DNA from: Paenibacillus xylanexedens
GTDB lineage: Bacteria; Bacillota; Bacilli; Paenibacillales; Paenibacillaceae
NCBI RefSeq assembly: GCF_007680605.1
Contig: NZ_VEIO01000001.1
Span: 1,054,001-1,118,000, forward strand
Length of the DNA: 64,000 nucleotides
Direction of reading: 5' to 3'
Positions 8,253 through 16,560 of this stretch are shown here, in pieces. A program made the translations under genes and the position numbers. The notes beneath the pieces were generated by a model. That model did not search any database. It had not been told where the DNA came from and was given only the letters and a program-made list of their open reading frames with translations. Numbering within the stretch: position 1 is the first letter of the stretch; the number at the start of each line of letters is the position of its first letter.

Positions 8253-10067
8253 ATGACAATCAAAATGGATAAGATACATACACGTTCCGAAGTTATGGAA
8301 GAAACAACCTGGGATTTGCGTGATTTATTTGCAACCGATGCGCAGTGGGAACAGGAACTTCTATCGCTACCGGATGCTGCTTCTGATATTGAAACATTCA
8401 AAGGTACACTGGGTCAAAGTGCGGGGCAATTGCTCGCTTGCCTTGATGCTCGTGAAGCTTTGCAGGAACGAATCGGTAAAACGGCAGCGTATGCGCGCTT
8501 AAAACAATCCGAGGACAGCACGAACCCGGTGAATATCGAGAATGCGGCTAAAGCTGGTGATATTCTGTCTAACTTGTCGTCCAGCCTGTCATTTGTCAAC
8601 TCGGAGATTGTTTCGCTACCAGAAGGCACGATTGAGAAGTATTTGAGTGAACTTCCGGGTCTGGAACCGTATAAACGCAGCCTCGAGAGACTTATTGAAG
8701 AAAAAGCACACCGACTCTCGCCTGAAACAGAAAAAGTGCTTGCTTCACTTGGTGAAGTGCTGGATTCCCCCTATCGAATCTATCAACGCGGCAAGCTGGC
8801 AGATATGACTTTTGGTGAAGTGTTGGATGGTGAGGAGCAATTACGTCCATTATCGTGGTCTTTTTACGAAAATAATTACGAGATGTCACCCGATACCAAA
8901 CTGCGTCGTTCCGCTTATGCCTCCTTTACTGAAACGTTGAATCAATACAAAAATACGTTTGCTGAAGGATATGCGACTGAGGTCAAAAAACAAGTGGTGT
9001 TATCCCGTTTACGTGGATATGAAGATGTGACGGACATGTTATTAGCTCCGCAACAAGTAAACAAGGAAATGTACAATAATGTCCTCGATATTATTCAAAA
9101 AGAGCTAGCTCCGCATATGCGCAGATTGGCTGCGCTAAAAAAACGCGAGCTCGGACTCGACAAGCTGATGTTCTGTGATCTCAAGGCTCCGCTGGATGCC
9201 GAATTCAGTCCAGCGATTACCTATGATGAAGCTTGCACGTTGATCCGTGAGGCGCTGGATGTACTAGGTCCGGAGTATGGGGAGATTGTTAAACGAGCCT
9301 TTAATGACCGCTGGGTAGATTACGCGGACAATGCAGGTAAATCCACAGGAGCGTTCTGTTCCTCCATCTACGGGTCGCACTCCTACATCTTAATCTCTTG
9401 GGCGAATAACATGCGCGGAGCGTTTACCCTGGCGCATGAAGTGGGCCATGCGGGCCATTTTATGCTAGCTGGCAAATATCAGCGGCTTACGAATACGCGG
9501 CCGTCACTTTATTTTATAGAAGCACCTTCGACAATGAACGAAATGCTTCTGGCAGATCATCTGTTGAATCGTTCTGAAAATCCGAGAATGCGGCGTTGGG
9601 TAATTTTGCAATTGCTGAATACGTACTATCATAACTTTGTTACTCATCTGCTGGAAGGCGAGCTACAGCGTAGGGTGTATGCACTCGCGTCGAATGATAA
9701 GCCAATTACTGCTAAGACGTTAAGCGAACTGAAAGGTGCAATCCTCTCGGAATTCTGGGGACCAGAGCTGGTAGTGGACGAAGGTGCCAAGCTGACGTGG
9801 ATGAGACAGCCGCATTATTATATGGGCCTGTATCCGTACACGTATGCAGCAGGTTTAACAGCGTCAACCGCAGCTGCACAGAAGATTAGAGAAGAAGGGC
9901 AACCCGCAGTGGATCGCTGGCTTGAAGCGCTAAAATCCGGGGGCAGTCTCGCACCGCAGGAATTGATGAAGCTTGCAGGTGTAGATATGTCCGGTCCTGA
10001 ACCAATCCGCACAGCAGTTTCTTATGTCGGCAGCCTTGTGGACGAACTTGAACGTCTGTATTCCTGA
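8253..10067 (+). CDS. M3 family oligoendopeptidase F-type metallopeptidase
   Basis: This 604-residue cytoplasmic zinc peptidase has the PepF layout: an N-terminal helical domain (EETTWDLRDLFATDAQWEQE) and a catalytic domain with HEVGH at residues 395-399, followed by a downstream glutamate in FIEAPSTMNEMLL. M3 oligoendopeptidases cut peptides of roughly 6-20 residues. Several in-frame starts lie close together. The GAGGAGG at 8234-8240 best serves the ATG at 8253, because the ATG at 8241 abuts it. It is unrelated at close range to the second M3 gene at 48383, which carries HEAGH. Confidence 0.92.
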   Translation: MTIKMDKIHTRSEVMEETTWDLRDLFATDAQWEQELLSLPDAASDIETFKGTLGQSAGQLLACLDAREALQERIGKTAAYARLKQSEDSTNPVNIENAAKAGDILSNLSSSLSFVNSEIVSLPEGTIEKYLSELPGLEPYKRSLERLIEEKAHRLSPETEKVLASLGEVLDSPYRIYQRGKLADMTFGEVLDGEEQLRPLSWSFYENNYEMSPDTKLRRSAYASFTETLNQYKNTFAEGYATEVKKQVVLSRLRGYEDVTDMLLAPQQVNKEMYNNVLDIIQKELAPHMRRLAALKKRELGLDKLMFCDLKAPLDAEFSPAITYDEACTLIREALDVLGPEYGEIVKRAFNDRWVDYADNAGKSTGAFCSSIYGSHSYILISWANNMRGAFTLAHEVGHAGHFMLAGKYQRLTNTRPSLYFIEAPSTMNEMLLADHLLNRSENPRMRRWVILQLLNTYYHNFVTHLLEGELQRRVYALASNDKPITAKTLSELKGAILSEFWGPELVVDEGAKLTWMRQPHYYMGLYPYTYAAGLTASTAAAQKIREEGQPAVDRWLEALKSGGSLAPQELMKLAGVDMSGPEPIRTAVSYVGSLVDELERLYS

Positions 10068-10178
10068 TTCGGCTCATATAGTATAGGGACAAGGCAGAGA
10101 GGGTGGTCTGCCAATGCACCATTACCTGCACGGGAAGTGGTGAACTGTTATTTTGCGTGGGGAAAGGAACGATGTGTT

Positions 10179-10670
10179 ATGGCAGTTACGGGCATATTCT
10201 CGTCAGTAGGCCAGTTGAGTGTAGATGGCTTCGGGGGATTAGATGATATGAGCGGCGTGCCAGGATTCGAAGGCAATCAGAGTGGTTTTTTTTCCGGGTT
10301 CAGCGAGCTTGGGGCAATGGGCACGATCGTCCCTATTTTGATCGGTATCGTGTTTCTGGTTGTGGCAGGCGCTATCGTATATGCCATCTTCTCAGGTGTA
10401 CGAACCTGGTCCTCCAACAATGCTGCAGCTGTACTTACCTTACATTCCAGAGTCGTTGCAAAACGAACGGAGGTTAGTGGTGGAAGTGGGGATAGTAGTG
10501 CAACTACGAGTTATTACACAACCTTTGAGTTCGACAATGGGGAGCGTCTGGAATTCAATGTGGGTGGTCAAATGTACGGCATGCTGGTGGAGCAGGATCG
10601 GGGCATGTTAACCTATCAGGGGACACGCTTTAAACATTTTGAACGAGATATCCAGCCTCAATTCGGGTAA
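10179..10670 (+). CDS. DUF2500 membrane-anchored protein
   Basis: The 163-residue protein has a glycine-rich N-terminal segment, a single transmembrane helix (IVPILIGIVFLVVAGAIVYA, about residues 48-67), then a soluble DUF2500 domain. Signatures are a KRTEVSGG strand, YYTTFEFDNGERLEF, and LVEQDRGMLTYQGTRFKHF at the C-terminus. DUF2500 proteins are small membrane proteins of unknown function. An upstream GTG at 10137 is possible, but the ATG at 10179 has GGAAAGGAACGATG ahead of it and gives the usual length. It is followed by a terminator and stands alone. Confidence 0.75.
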   Translation: MAVTGIFSSVGQLSVDGFGGLDDMSGVPGFEGNQSGFFSGFSELGAMGTIVPILIGIVFLVVAGAIVYAIFSGVRTWSSNNAAAVLTLHSRVVAKRTEVSGGSGDSSATTSYYTTFEFDNGERLEFNVGGQMYGMLVEQDRGMLTYQGTRFKHFERDIQPQFG

Positions 10671-10718
10671 TCCGTATCCGGGGCGGAGAGTGGATAGTTT
10701 TATATGTAAAAGGAAAGC

Positions 10719-10754
10719 AACGACTCCTCCCGCAAGGGAATGAGTCGTTTTTTG
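10719..10754 (+). terminator. Terminator after the DUF2500 gene
   Basis: ACGACTCCTCCC pairs with GGGAATGAGTCGT around GCAA, followed by TTTTTTG. Confidence 0.88.
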
Positions 10755-10765
10755 TGTTGTAATGA

Positions 10766-10779
10766 GGAAAGCGAATTCA
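10766..10779 (+). promoter_or_regulatory. Candidate cre (CcpA) site upstream of rhaB
   Basis: GGAAAGCGAATTCA matches the general cre pattern TGNAANCGNWWNCA at 13 of 14 positions. It lies about 28 bases before the extended -10 element TGG TATACT (10804-10812), a position where CcpA would be expected to block or modulate the promoter. This is prediction by pattern only. Confidence 0.45.
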
Positions 10780-10820
10780 TGGGTATTCAAACGTTTACAA
10801 TGATGGTATACTCGTAAAAT

Positions 10821-10871
10821 AAAACTAAACAGTATTAAACAAAGAAAAACAAACAGTTATTTGGTTGTTAA
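10821..10871 (+). promoter_or_regulatory. Candidate DeoR-type operator array ahead of rhaB
   Basis: Repeated A-rich half-sites (TAAACAGT, TAAACAAAG, AAACAAACAGTT) and an opposed GGTTGTTA lie between the -10 element and the rhaB start. Lactococcal LacR and other DeoR proteins recognise similar AAACA/TGTTT blocks. The DeoR gene in this operon is the natural candidate to bind it. Confidence 0.4.
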
Positions 10872-10923
10872 ATAAAGATACGAGCGAAGATGAAGACATT
10901 AATAACTGAAAGGTGGGAGAGCA

Positions 10924-12420
10924 GTGAGTGTGCTGGCTTATGATTTGGGTGCAGGAAGCGGCAGAGCGATACTCGGTCATCTGAATGATCGAGGGATCGA
11001 AACCCGTGAAATTCACCGGTTCAAAAACGAACCCGTTAAGATTGGTGATCGGATGCACTGGGATATTTTGCGGCTACATCATGAAGTACTGCAAGGCTTG
11101 ACGTTTATCAAACAACAAGGTGAAGTGCCGGAGAGTCTGGGCATTGATTCTTGGGGCGTAGATTTTGGTTTGCTGGGTAGTAACGGCGAACTGCTGGGTA
11201 ATCCCTATCATTATCGTGACACACAGTTCAACGGTATGATGGATACGGTTTGTCAGGAGTTTACGGCTAAACGGGTTTTCGAGCGTACAGGAATACAATT
11301 TCTTCCATTTAATACACTATACCAACTCGCAACACTTCAGCGGAGTGCTTCTCCATTGCTACGGGAAGCGGAACGTTTTCTAATGATCCCTGATTTACTA
11401 AGGTACTTTCTTACTGGAGAAGCGGTAAATGAGTTCACCAATGCTACAACAACACAGTTATACAATCCTGTACGTGCACAATGGGATGGTGAACTACTCG
11501 CTCATATTGGTGTTTCTGACCAATGGTTCGGGGATGTGGTCTTACCGGGGAGTACTGTTGGAAAATTACGCAGCAGTATATGTAATGATATCGGTCTTGC
11601 GCCCATTCCCGTTCTGACCGTAGCAGAGCATGATACCGGTTCGGCGGTGGTAGCGGTTCCAGCTACGGAACGAAGCTTTGCTTATCTAAGCTGCGGAACG
11701 TGGTCACTGATGGGTACCGAGCTGGATCAGCCTGTCATCAGTGCGGAGAGCATGGAAATGAACTTTACGAATGAAGGCGGGGCAGGGGGCACATATCGTC
11801 TGCTCAAAAACATTATGGGGCTCTGGATCTTGCAGGAATGTATGCGGCAATGGGAAAGTGAAGGACAAGGGGTTAGCTATGCCTCATTGCTTGCGAAGGC
11901 TGAGATAGCTCCCGCGTTTGCAAGTCTCTTCGATCCGGATGATGCGTTGTTTCTGCCTGCAGGCAATATGACGGAACGCATTCGTCGATATTGCCAGAAG
12001 ACAGGGCAGCGTGTGCCAGAGGATCAGGGCAGTATAGCCAGGGCCATTTTAGAGAGTCTTGCTTTGAAGTATAGGAGGGTTCTGGAATGGACAGAGCAAC
12101 TGTCAGAGAAAACATTCGGCGGCCTGCATATGGTAGGCGGCGGCATTCAGAACGAGTTATTATGCCAGTGGACAGCGAACTCCATCGGCAAGCCTGTATG
12201 GGCAGGGCCAGCGGAGGGAAGTGCAATCGGCAATATGGCTGTGCAATGGATCGCGAGCGGAACGTTTAAGAATATTTGGGAAGCGCGCCGTGCTATTCGT
12301 GATTCATTCCCGGTAAGGGAATATGAACCGCAAGACAGGGCGGCATGGGCAGAAGCGTATGAACGATTTTTGCGGATAACGGCCATATCGCCGGGTACAG
12401 AAACCGGGAGTGAGGTGTAG
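10924..12420 (+). CDS. rhaB: Rhamnulokinase (FGGY family carbohydrate kinase)
   Basis: The 498-residue FGGY kinase phosphorylates L-rhamnulose to L-rhamnulose 1-phosphate. It opens with the ATP-phosphate loop YDLGAGSGRAILGHL, then SLGIDSWGVDFGLL, the HYRDTQ substrate motif, TVAEHDTGSAVVAVP with the catalytic aspartate, and GGLHMVGGGIQNELLCQ in the C-terminal ATPase lobe. RhaB-specific length and the SWGVDF segment support rhamnulose over xylulose or glycerol. The start is GTG at 10924 after GGTGGGAGAGCA. It leads an operon with a DeoR regulator and lutABC. The isomerase and aldolase of the pathway are not in this window. Confidence 0.92.
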   Translation: MSVLAYDLGAGSGRAILGHLNDRGIETREIHRFKNEPVKIGDRMHWDILRLHHEVLQGLTFIKQQGEVPESLGIDSWGVDFGLLGSNGELLGNPYHYRDTQFNGMMDTVCQEFTAKRVFERTGIQFLPFNTLYQLATLQRSASPLLREAERFLMIPDLLRYFLTGEAVNEFTNATTTQLYNPVRAQWDGELLAHIGVSDQWFGDVVLPGSTVGKLRSSICNDIGLAPIPVLTVAEHDTGSAVVAVPATERSFAYLSCGTWSLMGTELDQPVISAESMEMNFTNEGGAGGTYRLLKNIMGLWILQECMRQWESEGQGVSYASLLAKAEIAPAFASLFDPDDALFLPAGNMTERIRRYCQKTGQRVPEDQGSIARAILESLALKYRRVLEWTEQLSEKTFGGLHMVGGGIQNELLCQWTANSIGKPVWAGPAEGSAIGNMAVQWIASGTFKNIWEARRAIRDSFPVREYEPQDRAAWAEAYERFLRITAISPGTETGSEV

Positions 12421-12422
12421 AC

Positions 12423-13184
12423 ATGCTCGCGGCAGAACGATATGACCGGATTGTAGAGCTGATCAATATCAAGGGCAGCATGCGTGTATCCGAGCTAAGT
12501 GAACGTTGCCGAGTAACCGAAGAGACGATCCGCCGTGATCTGGATCGGTTAGAACAGGCTGGGCGGCTACGCCGATCACACGGTGGAGCGGTCAGTGTCA
12601 AGGAGGATCAGCCGGAAATCCCTTACCGGATACGGGAAACGACCCATGCAATGGAGAAGAAACGAATTGCTGACGCGGCATTGACGCTAATCGTAGCCGG
12701 AGATCGCATTTTGCTGGATGCCAGTACAACAGCAGGTTATATGGCGGCGAACATGCCGGATATGCCATTAACGGTGCTGACCAACTCGATTCAAATCGCC
12801 ACCGAACTCAGCAGTCGGGACAACATCGAGGTGATTTCTACTGGAGGGCAGCTGGCTGCCCGCTCCTTATCCTTTGTTGGACCACTCGCGGAGCGTTCTC
12901 TCGAAACGTATCATGTGGACAAACTTTTTTTATCCTGCAAGGGCGTGCATCTTGAAAGCGGCAGTATCAGTGAATCCAATGAGCTTCAAGCCAGATTAAA
13001 ACAGAAGATGGTAGGCATTGCGGATCAGGTGATCCTGCTGGCTGATGCGAGCAAGTTTGGCCTGAGGGCTTTCGCTCGTGTGACCGGACTGAATGCGGTG
13101 CACACGGTTATTACGGATCAATCTTTGACCGAAGGACAGATTTCCTTGTGCAGTAACTACCAATTGCTGATTCGCACGGTATAA
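12423..13184 (+). CDS. DeoR family regulator, copy 2 (probable RhaR-type regulator)
   Basis: This 253-residue DeoR protein starts 2 bases after the rhaB stop, so the two are translationally coupled. The helix-turn-helix region reads RVSELSERCRVTEETIRRDL and the wing RRSHGGAVSV. The DeoRC sensor half carries LDASTTAGYMAANMP and VGPLAERSLETYHVDK. In Bacillus a DeoR protein (RhaR) controls the rhamnose operon, and the position here argues for the same role. It is closely similar to the copy at 1419. Repeated AAACA half-sites before rhaB may be its operator. Confidence 0.88.
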   Translation: MLAAERYDRIVELINIKGSMRVSELSERCRVTEETIRRDLDRLEQAGRLRRSHGGAVSVKEDQPEIPYRIRETTHAMEKKRIADAALTLIVAGDRILLDASTTAGYMAANMPDMPLTVLTNSIQIATELSSRDNIEVISTGGQLAARSLSFVGPLAERSLETYHVDKLFLSCKGVHLESGSISESNELQARLKQKMVGIADQVILLADASKFGLRAFARVTGLNAVHTVITDQSLTEGQISLCSNYQLLIRTV

Positions 13185-13232
13185 CGATAACCAGGCGTTT
13201 GACATGAAATAATTTGTTTATTGGAGTGTGTA

Positions 13233-13964
13233 ATGATGAAAGTCTCCTTGTTTATAACCTGTCTCAGCGATGCCATATACCCCCGAGTGGGAGAGGCGAT
13301 GGTTCGATTGCTGGCGGCTCATGGCATTCGGCTGGAATTTCCGCAGGTGCAGACCTGTTGTGGTCAGCCCTCGTATAACAGTGGATATTGGGATGAGACC
13401 CGGGTAGCTGCCAAGACGATATTAGAAGCGTTTGATGACAGTGATTTTGTTGTCTGTCCGTCAGGTTCATGCACATATATGATTCATCATTATCCGGAGT
13501 TGTTTGCAGATGAGCCGGAATGGCTGGATAAAGCGAAGCGCCTTGAGGCCAAGGCTTACGAGTTTACACAATTTCTTGTTCAGGTGTTAGGTGTAACCGA
13601 TCTCGGTGCACATTTTCCGCATAAAGTAACCTACCACCCGTCCTGCCATGGCAGTCGTCTGCTTGGGGTGAAGGACGAACCGCTGGCCTTGCTGTCCAAC
13701 GTGAAAGGGCTTGAACTGGTTCCATTACCTCATGCAGAGGATTGTTGCGGATTCGGAGGTACGTTTGCGATTAAAATGTCGGATATTTCCGGGGCGATGG
13801 TGACCGAGAAGGTGGATCATGTGAAAGAAACACAAGCCGAAGTTCTCGTTGGGCTAGACATAGCTTGTCTGATGAATATTGCGGGCAATCTGCGGCACCG
13901 AAATGAACCTGTGCGAGTGATGCATCTGGCTGAACTTTTATATGAGGGGGTGCAGACACGATGA
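13233..13964 (+). CDS. lutA: Lactate utilization protein A, (Fe-S)-binding oxidoreductase subunit
   Basis: LutA forms, with LutB and LutC, the iron-sulfur complex that oxidises L-lactate to pyruvate. The 243-residue protein has the two CCG-domain cysteine clusters: QTCCGQPSYNSGYWDETR near residues 39-56, and HPSCHGSRLLG followed by DCCGFGGTFAIKMSDISGAM. TTGGAGTGTGTA precedes the ATG at 13233; a second ATG follows immediately. Its stop overlaps the lutB start by 4 bases (ATGA). Confidence 0.94.
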   Translation: MMKVSLFITCLSDAIYPRVGEAMVRLLAAHGIRLEFPQVQTCCGQPSYNSGYWDETRVAAKTILEAFDDSDFVVCPSGSCTYMIHHYPELFADEPEWLDKAKRLEAKAYEFTQFLVQVLGVTDLGAHFPHKVTYHPSCHGSRLLGVKDEPLALLSNVKGLELVPLPHAEDCCGFGGTFAIKMSDISGAMVTEKVDHVKETQAEVLVGLDIACLMNIAGNLRHRNEPVRVMHLAELLYEGVQTR

Positions 13965-15481
13965 GCCAACCTGGTGTTATGGATGAAACGGTCAAATCCC
14001 GTGCGGGTCTGGCACTGAATGATGATTTTCTCCGTAAAGCGGTCAAGTTCACAACCGAACGTTTGCGCAATGGCAAGAAAGCTGCGTCGGAAGAGCATGG
14101 CAACTGGGAAGAATGGCGGGAGCGTGGACGCCAGATTCGGTTGCATACAATCGCACATCTCGATTATTACTTGAATGAGTTTGTGAACAACGCTCGTGCG
14201 AACGGAGTGCATATTCATTTTGCAGATACTTCAGCAGAAGCGGCTTCCATTGCCCTTGATATTGCCATGCACAAGCAAGCTTCAAGTGTGGTGAAATCCA
14301 AATCCATGGTGTCCGAGGAAGTGCATCTGAACCATGTGCTGGAGAAGGCAGGCATAGAAGCGATTGAAACTGATCTTGGCGAATACATTATACAGCTTGC
14401 GGGTGAAGCGCCGTCCCACATCGTTATACCTGCCATACACAAAAACAGATATCAGATTGCCGAGTTATTATCCAAGGAAGCTGGAGAGATACTGGAGCCC
14501 GATACGACGGTACTTGCCGGATTCGTCCGCAAAAAGCTGCGCGAGAAATTTTTGGAGGCCGATATCGGGTTGACTGGTTGCAATTTTGCGATTGCGGAGA
14601 CGGGTTCGATGGTTTTATTTGAAAATGAAGGCAACGCCCGTATGGTATCTACCGTGCCAAAAACACAGATTACCCTGATGGGCATGGAGCGCATCATTCC
14701 GTCGTGGGCAGACCTTGAAGTCATGGCAACCTTGCTGCCGCGCTCTGCCACCGGACAAAAGCTCACAATGTACATGTCCGGGATTACAGGTCCTCGTCGC
14801 TCGGCGGATGCTGATGGACCGGATGAGATGCATATCATTATCGTAGATAATGGACGATCTTTACAACTCGGAGATCCCGAGTTTCAGGAACTGCTTAACT
14901 GTATTCGTTGCGGAGCATGCCTTAACGCTTGTCCGGTATATCGGCACATTGGCGGTCATGCTTACGGTGGAACCTACAGTGGTCCGATTGGGGCTGTACT
15001 GACTCCTGCATTAAACGGTAACATTGAGGAGTGGAACGATATTGCGAGCGCATCGAGTCTGTGCGGTGCTTGTTATGAAGCTTGTCCCGTCAAGATTCCA
15101 CTGCATGACATGCTTGTATATTTACGCAGACGCAAGGTGGAGGAAGGACATGGAAACAAGCTGGAAACGATGGGCATGAAGGGCTTTGCGGCGGTTGCGG
15201 CAAACTCCAAACGCTTTGCTCTTGCTATTCGGCTTGGACAGATCGGACAAAAGACGGTTGTGCGGAATGAAGGTATTTCACTGAAGCTTGGCCCGCTTAA
15301 AGGCTGGAATACGTATAGAATAGCCCCCAGTCTAGCGAAAAAATCCTTCCGGCAACAGTGGGACATTCTGGATCGAGAGTTGGATCAGCAGCAATATGCC
15401 GCCATGGATACATCTGTACGAGAGCGTATGCAACAGATTGTTCGTGATCGCGGGCAGGGGGGTTCGAAGCATGGAAAGTGA
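13961..15481 (+). CDS. lutB: Lactate utilization protein B, iron-sulfur protein
   Basis: The 506-residue protein carries an N-terminal LUD domain (residues about 60-310, with the GCNFAIAETGSMVLFENEGN strand). A ferredoxin-like pair of 4Fe-4S motifs follows: CIRCGACLNACPVYRHIGG near residue 310 and LCGACYEACPVKIPLHDM near 365. This is the standard LutB order and length. It begins within the lutA stop codon and overlaps lutC by 11 bases, showing translational coupling across the operon. It acts in L-lactate oxidation; no lactate permease (LutP) lies nearby. Confidence 0.95.
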   Translation: MSQPGVMDETVKSRAGLALNDDFLRKAVKFTTERLRNGKKAASEEHGNWEEWRERGRQIRLHTIAHLDYYLNEFVNNARANGVHIHFADTSAEAASIALDIAMHKQASSVVKSKSMVSEEVHLNHVLEKAGIEAIETDLGEYIIQLAGEAPSHIVIPAIHKNRYQIAELLSKEAGEILEPDTTVLAGFVRKKLREKFLEADIGLTGCNFAIAETGSMVLFENEGNARMVSTVPKTQITLMGMERIIPSWADLEVMATLLPRSATGQKLTMYMSGITGPRRSADADGPDEMHIIIVDNGRSLQLGDPEFQELLNCIRCGACLNACPVYRHIGGHAYGGTYSGPIGAVLTPALNGNIEEWNDIASASSLCGACYEACPVKIPLHDMLVYLRRRKVEEGHGNKLETMGMKGFAAVAANSKRFALAIRLGQIGQKTVVRNEGISLKLGPLKGWNTYRIAPSLAKKSFRQQWDILDRELDQQQYAAMDTSVRERMQQIVRDRGQGGSKHGK

Positions 15482-16196
15482 ACATCAGCAATGGCTTGCA
15501 TCCATGGAGGAAAAGTCAAGACGTAGACAGGAGAAGTTCATGGACGATATCGCAGCCAAGTTGAAAAGACCTAGACAGCGCCATGCACCGATCCATGCTT
15601 TTCGAGGTTCCCCGGACTTCTGGAATGAATTGGAATGGGACGAGGAACAGCGAATACAGGCGTTTACAGATAACTTTGTCAGCGTGGGTGCTCATATTGC
15701 CCGATTGTCAAATATGGAAGAAGCAGCAGAGTTTATAGGCAATAAAGCTCATGAATTAAGCGCTAAATATCTAATTCGCCAGAATGAACAAGATCTTACG
15801 GATCTAGGGCTGGAAGAACGTCTTGAGGATGTACAAGTTTCGGTGTGGAACAGTGCTCCGGATGTAGACTGGAAAGCCCGGGCTGCCGAAGCGGATATCG
15901 GTGTAGTCATGGCGGATTATGCCACAGCATACACAGGCTCAGTCACTGTGCTTTCTTCTCCGGAAAAGGGGCGATCGGTCAGCCTCCTTCCAACCGTGCT
16001 GATTCTGATTATTCCGATTGAACGGCTGCATACAAGGCTTGGAGAGACATTGAATCGTTTTGACGAAGCAGGACGAGCGCAGTTGCCGGCAGGCATTCAT
16101 TTTATTTCAGGTCCCAGCCGATCGTCCGATATCGAAAATGATTTAACCATCGGAGTTCATGGCCCAGGAATTGTATATGGTTTAATTGTAGGTTAG
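15471..16196 (+). CDS. lutC: Lactate utilization protein C (LUD domain)
   Basis: This 241-residue LUD-domain protein is the third subunit of the L-lactate oxidation complex. Visible features are VGVVMADYATAYTGSVTVLSS-type strands, LLPTVLILIIPIERLHTRLG and the terminal GPSRSSDIENDLTIGVHGPG motif. I chose the ATG at 15471, inside the end of lutB, because the longer ORF start at 15396 lies deep in lutB and has no ribosome binding site; GGGGGGTTCGAAGC precedes 15471. A terminator follows. The N-terminal 45 residues (basic, KSRRRQEKFMDDI) are typical of LutC. Confidence 0.93.
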   Translation: MESEHQQWLASMEEKSRRRQEKFMDDIAAKLKRPRQRHAPIHAFRGSPDFWNELEWDEEQRIQAFTDNFVSVGAHIARLSNMEEAAEFIGNKAHELSAKYLIRQNEQDLTDLGLEERLEDVQVSVWNSAPDVDWKARAAEADIGVVMADYATAYTGSVTVLSSPEKGRSVSLLPTVLILIIPIERLHTRLGETLNRFDEAGRAQLPAGIHFISGPSRSSDIENDLTIGVHGPGIVYGLIVG

Positions 16197-16244
16197 CTTG
16201 CTGGTTGCTTGCGTGTTTTAAATGCGGGAGCAACGGTCCACATG

Positions 16245-16289
16245 GAACTGTCCTGAAGGCAGAATTTCTGCTGAGGGCAGTTTTTTTTC
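16245..16289 (+). terminator. Terminator of the rhaB-deoR-lutABC operon
   Basis: AACTGTCCT pairs with AGGGCAGTT around an inner GCAGAATTTCTGC hairpin, followed by TTTTTTTCTG. Confidence 0.9.
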
Positions 16290-16560
16290 TGATCAGCAAC
16301 AATGCCGGGGAGAGAAACTGAGACTTTAGGGCAGTTGAAGATTGGAACTGGAAATGATATGGTAAAGATAGACATAGAGTATTGCCCATTTTTTTTATTT
16401 AAAATTGACCAGATTACGATTGTGGTCAGTTGGTTTTGGGTATGACATATTGCACACATTACACACGTGATTAAAAGGTGGATTCAACGGAAATCCGATT
16501 CAACACGCTATGTTACATTACTCATCATTTACATTTGGAAAAAAAGAAGGAGTGAGAGCT
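16290..16560. other. Non-coding region upstream of the CYP102 gene
   Basis: There is no supportable ORF. It contains an imperfect inverted repeat, TTGACCA...TGGTCAG, at about 16406-16430, and a GGATTCAACGGAAATCC hairpin with a direct repeat of ATTCAAC at about 16482-16504. In Bacillus relatives TetR-type repressors (FatR, Bm3R1) bind inverted repeats ahead of CYP102 genes. No TetR gene is present here. Confidence 0.35.

Noticed and set aside
15396..15470. Longer N-terminus for lutC
   Set aside because: It lies wholly inside lutB without a ribosome binding site and does not fit the family length.
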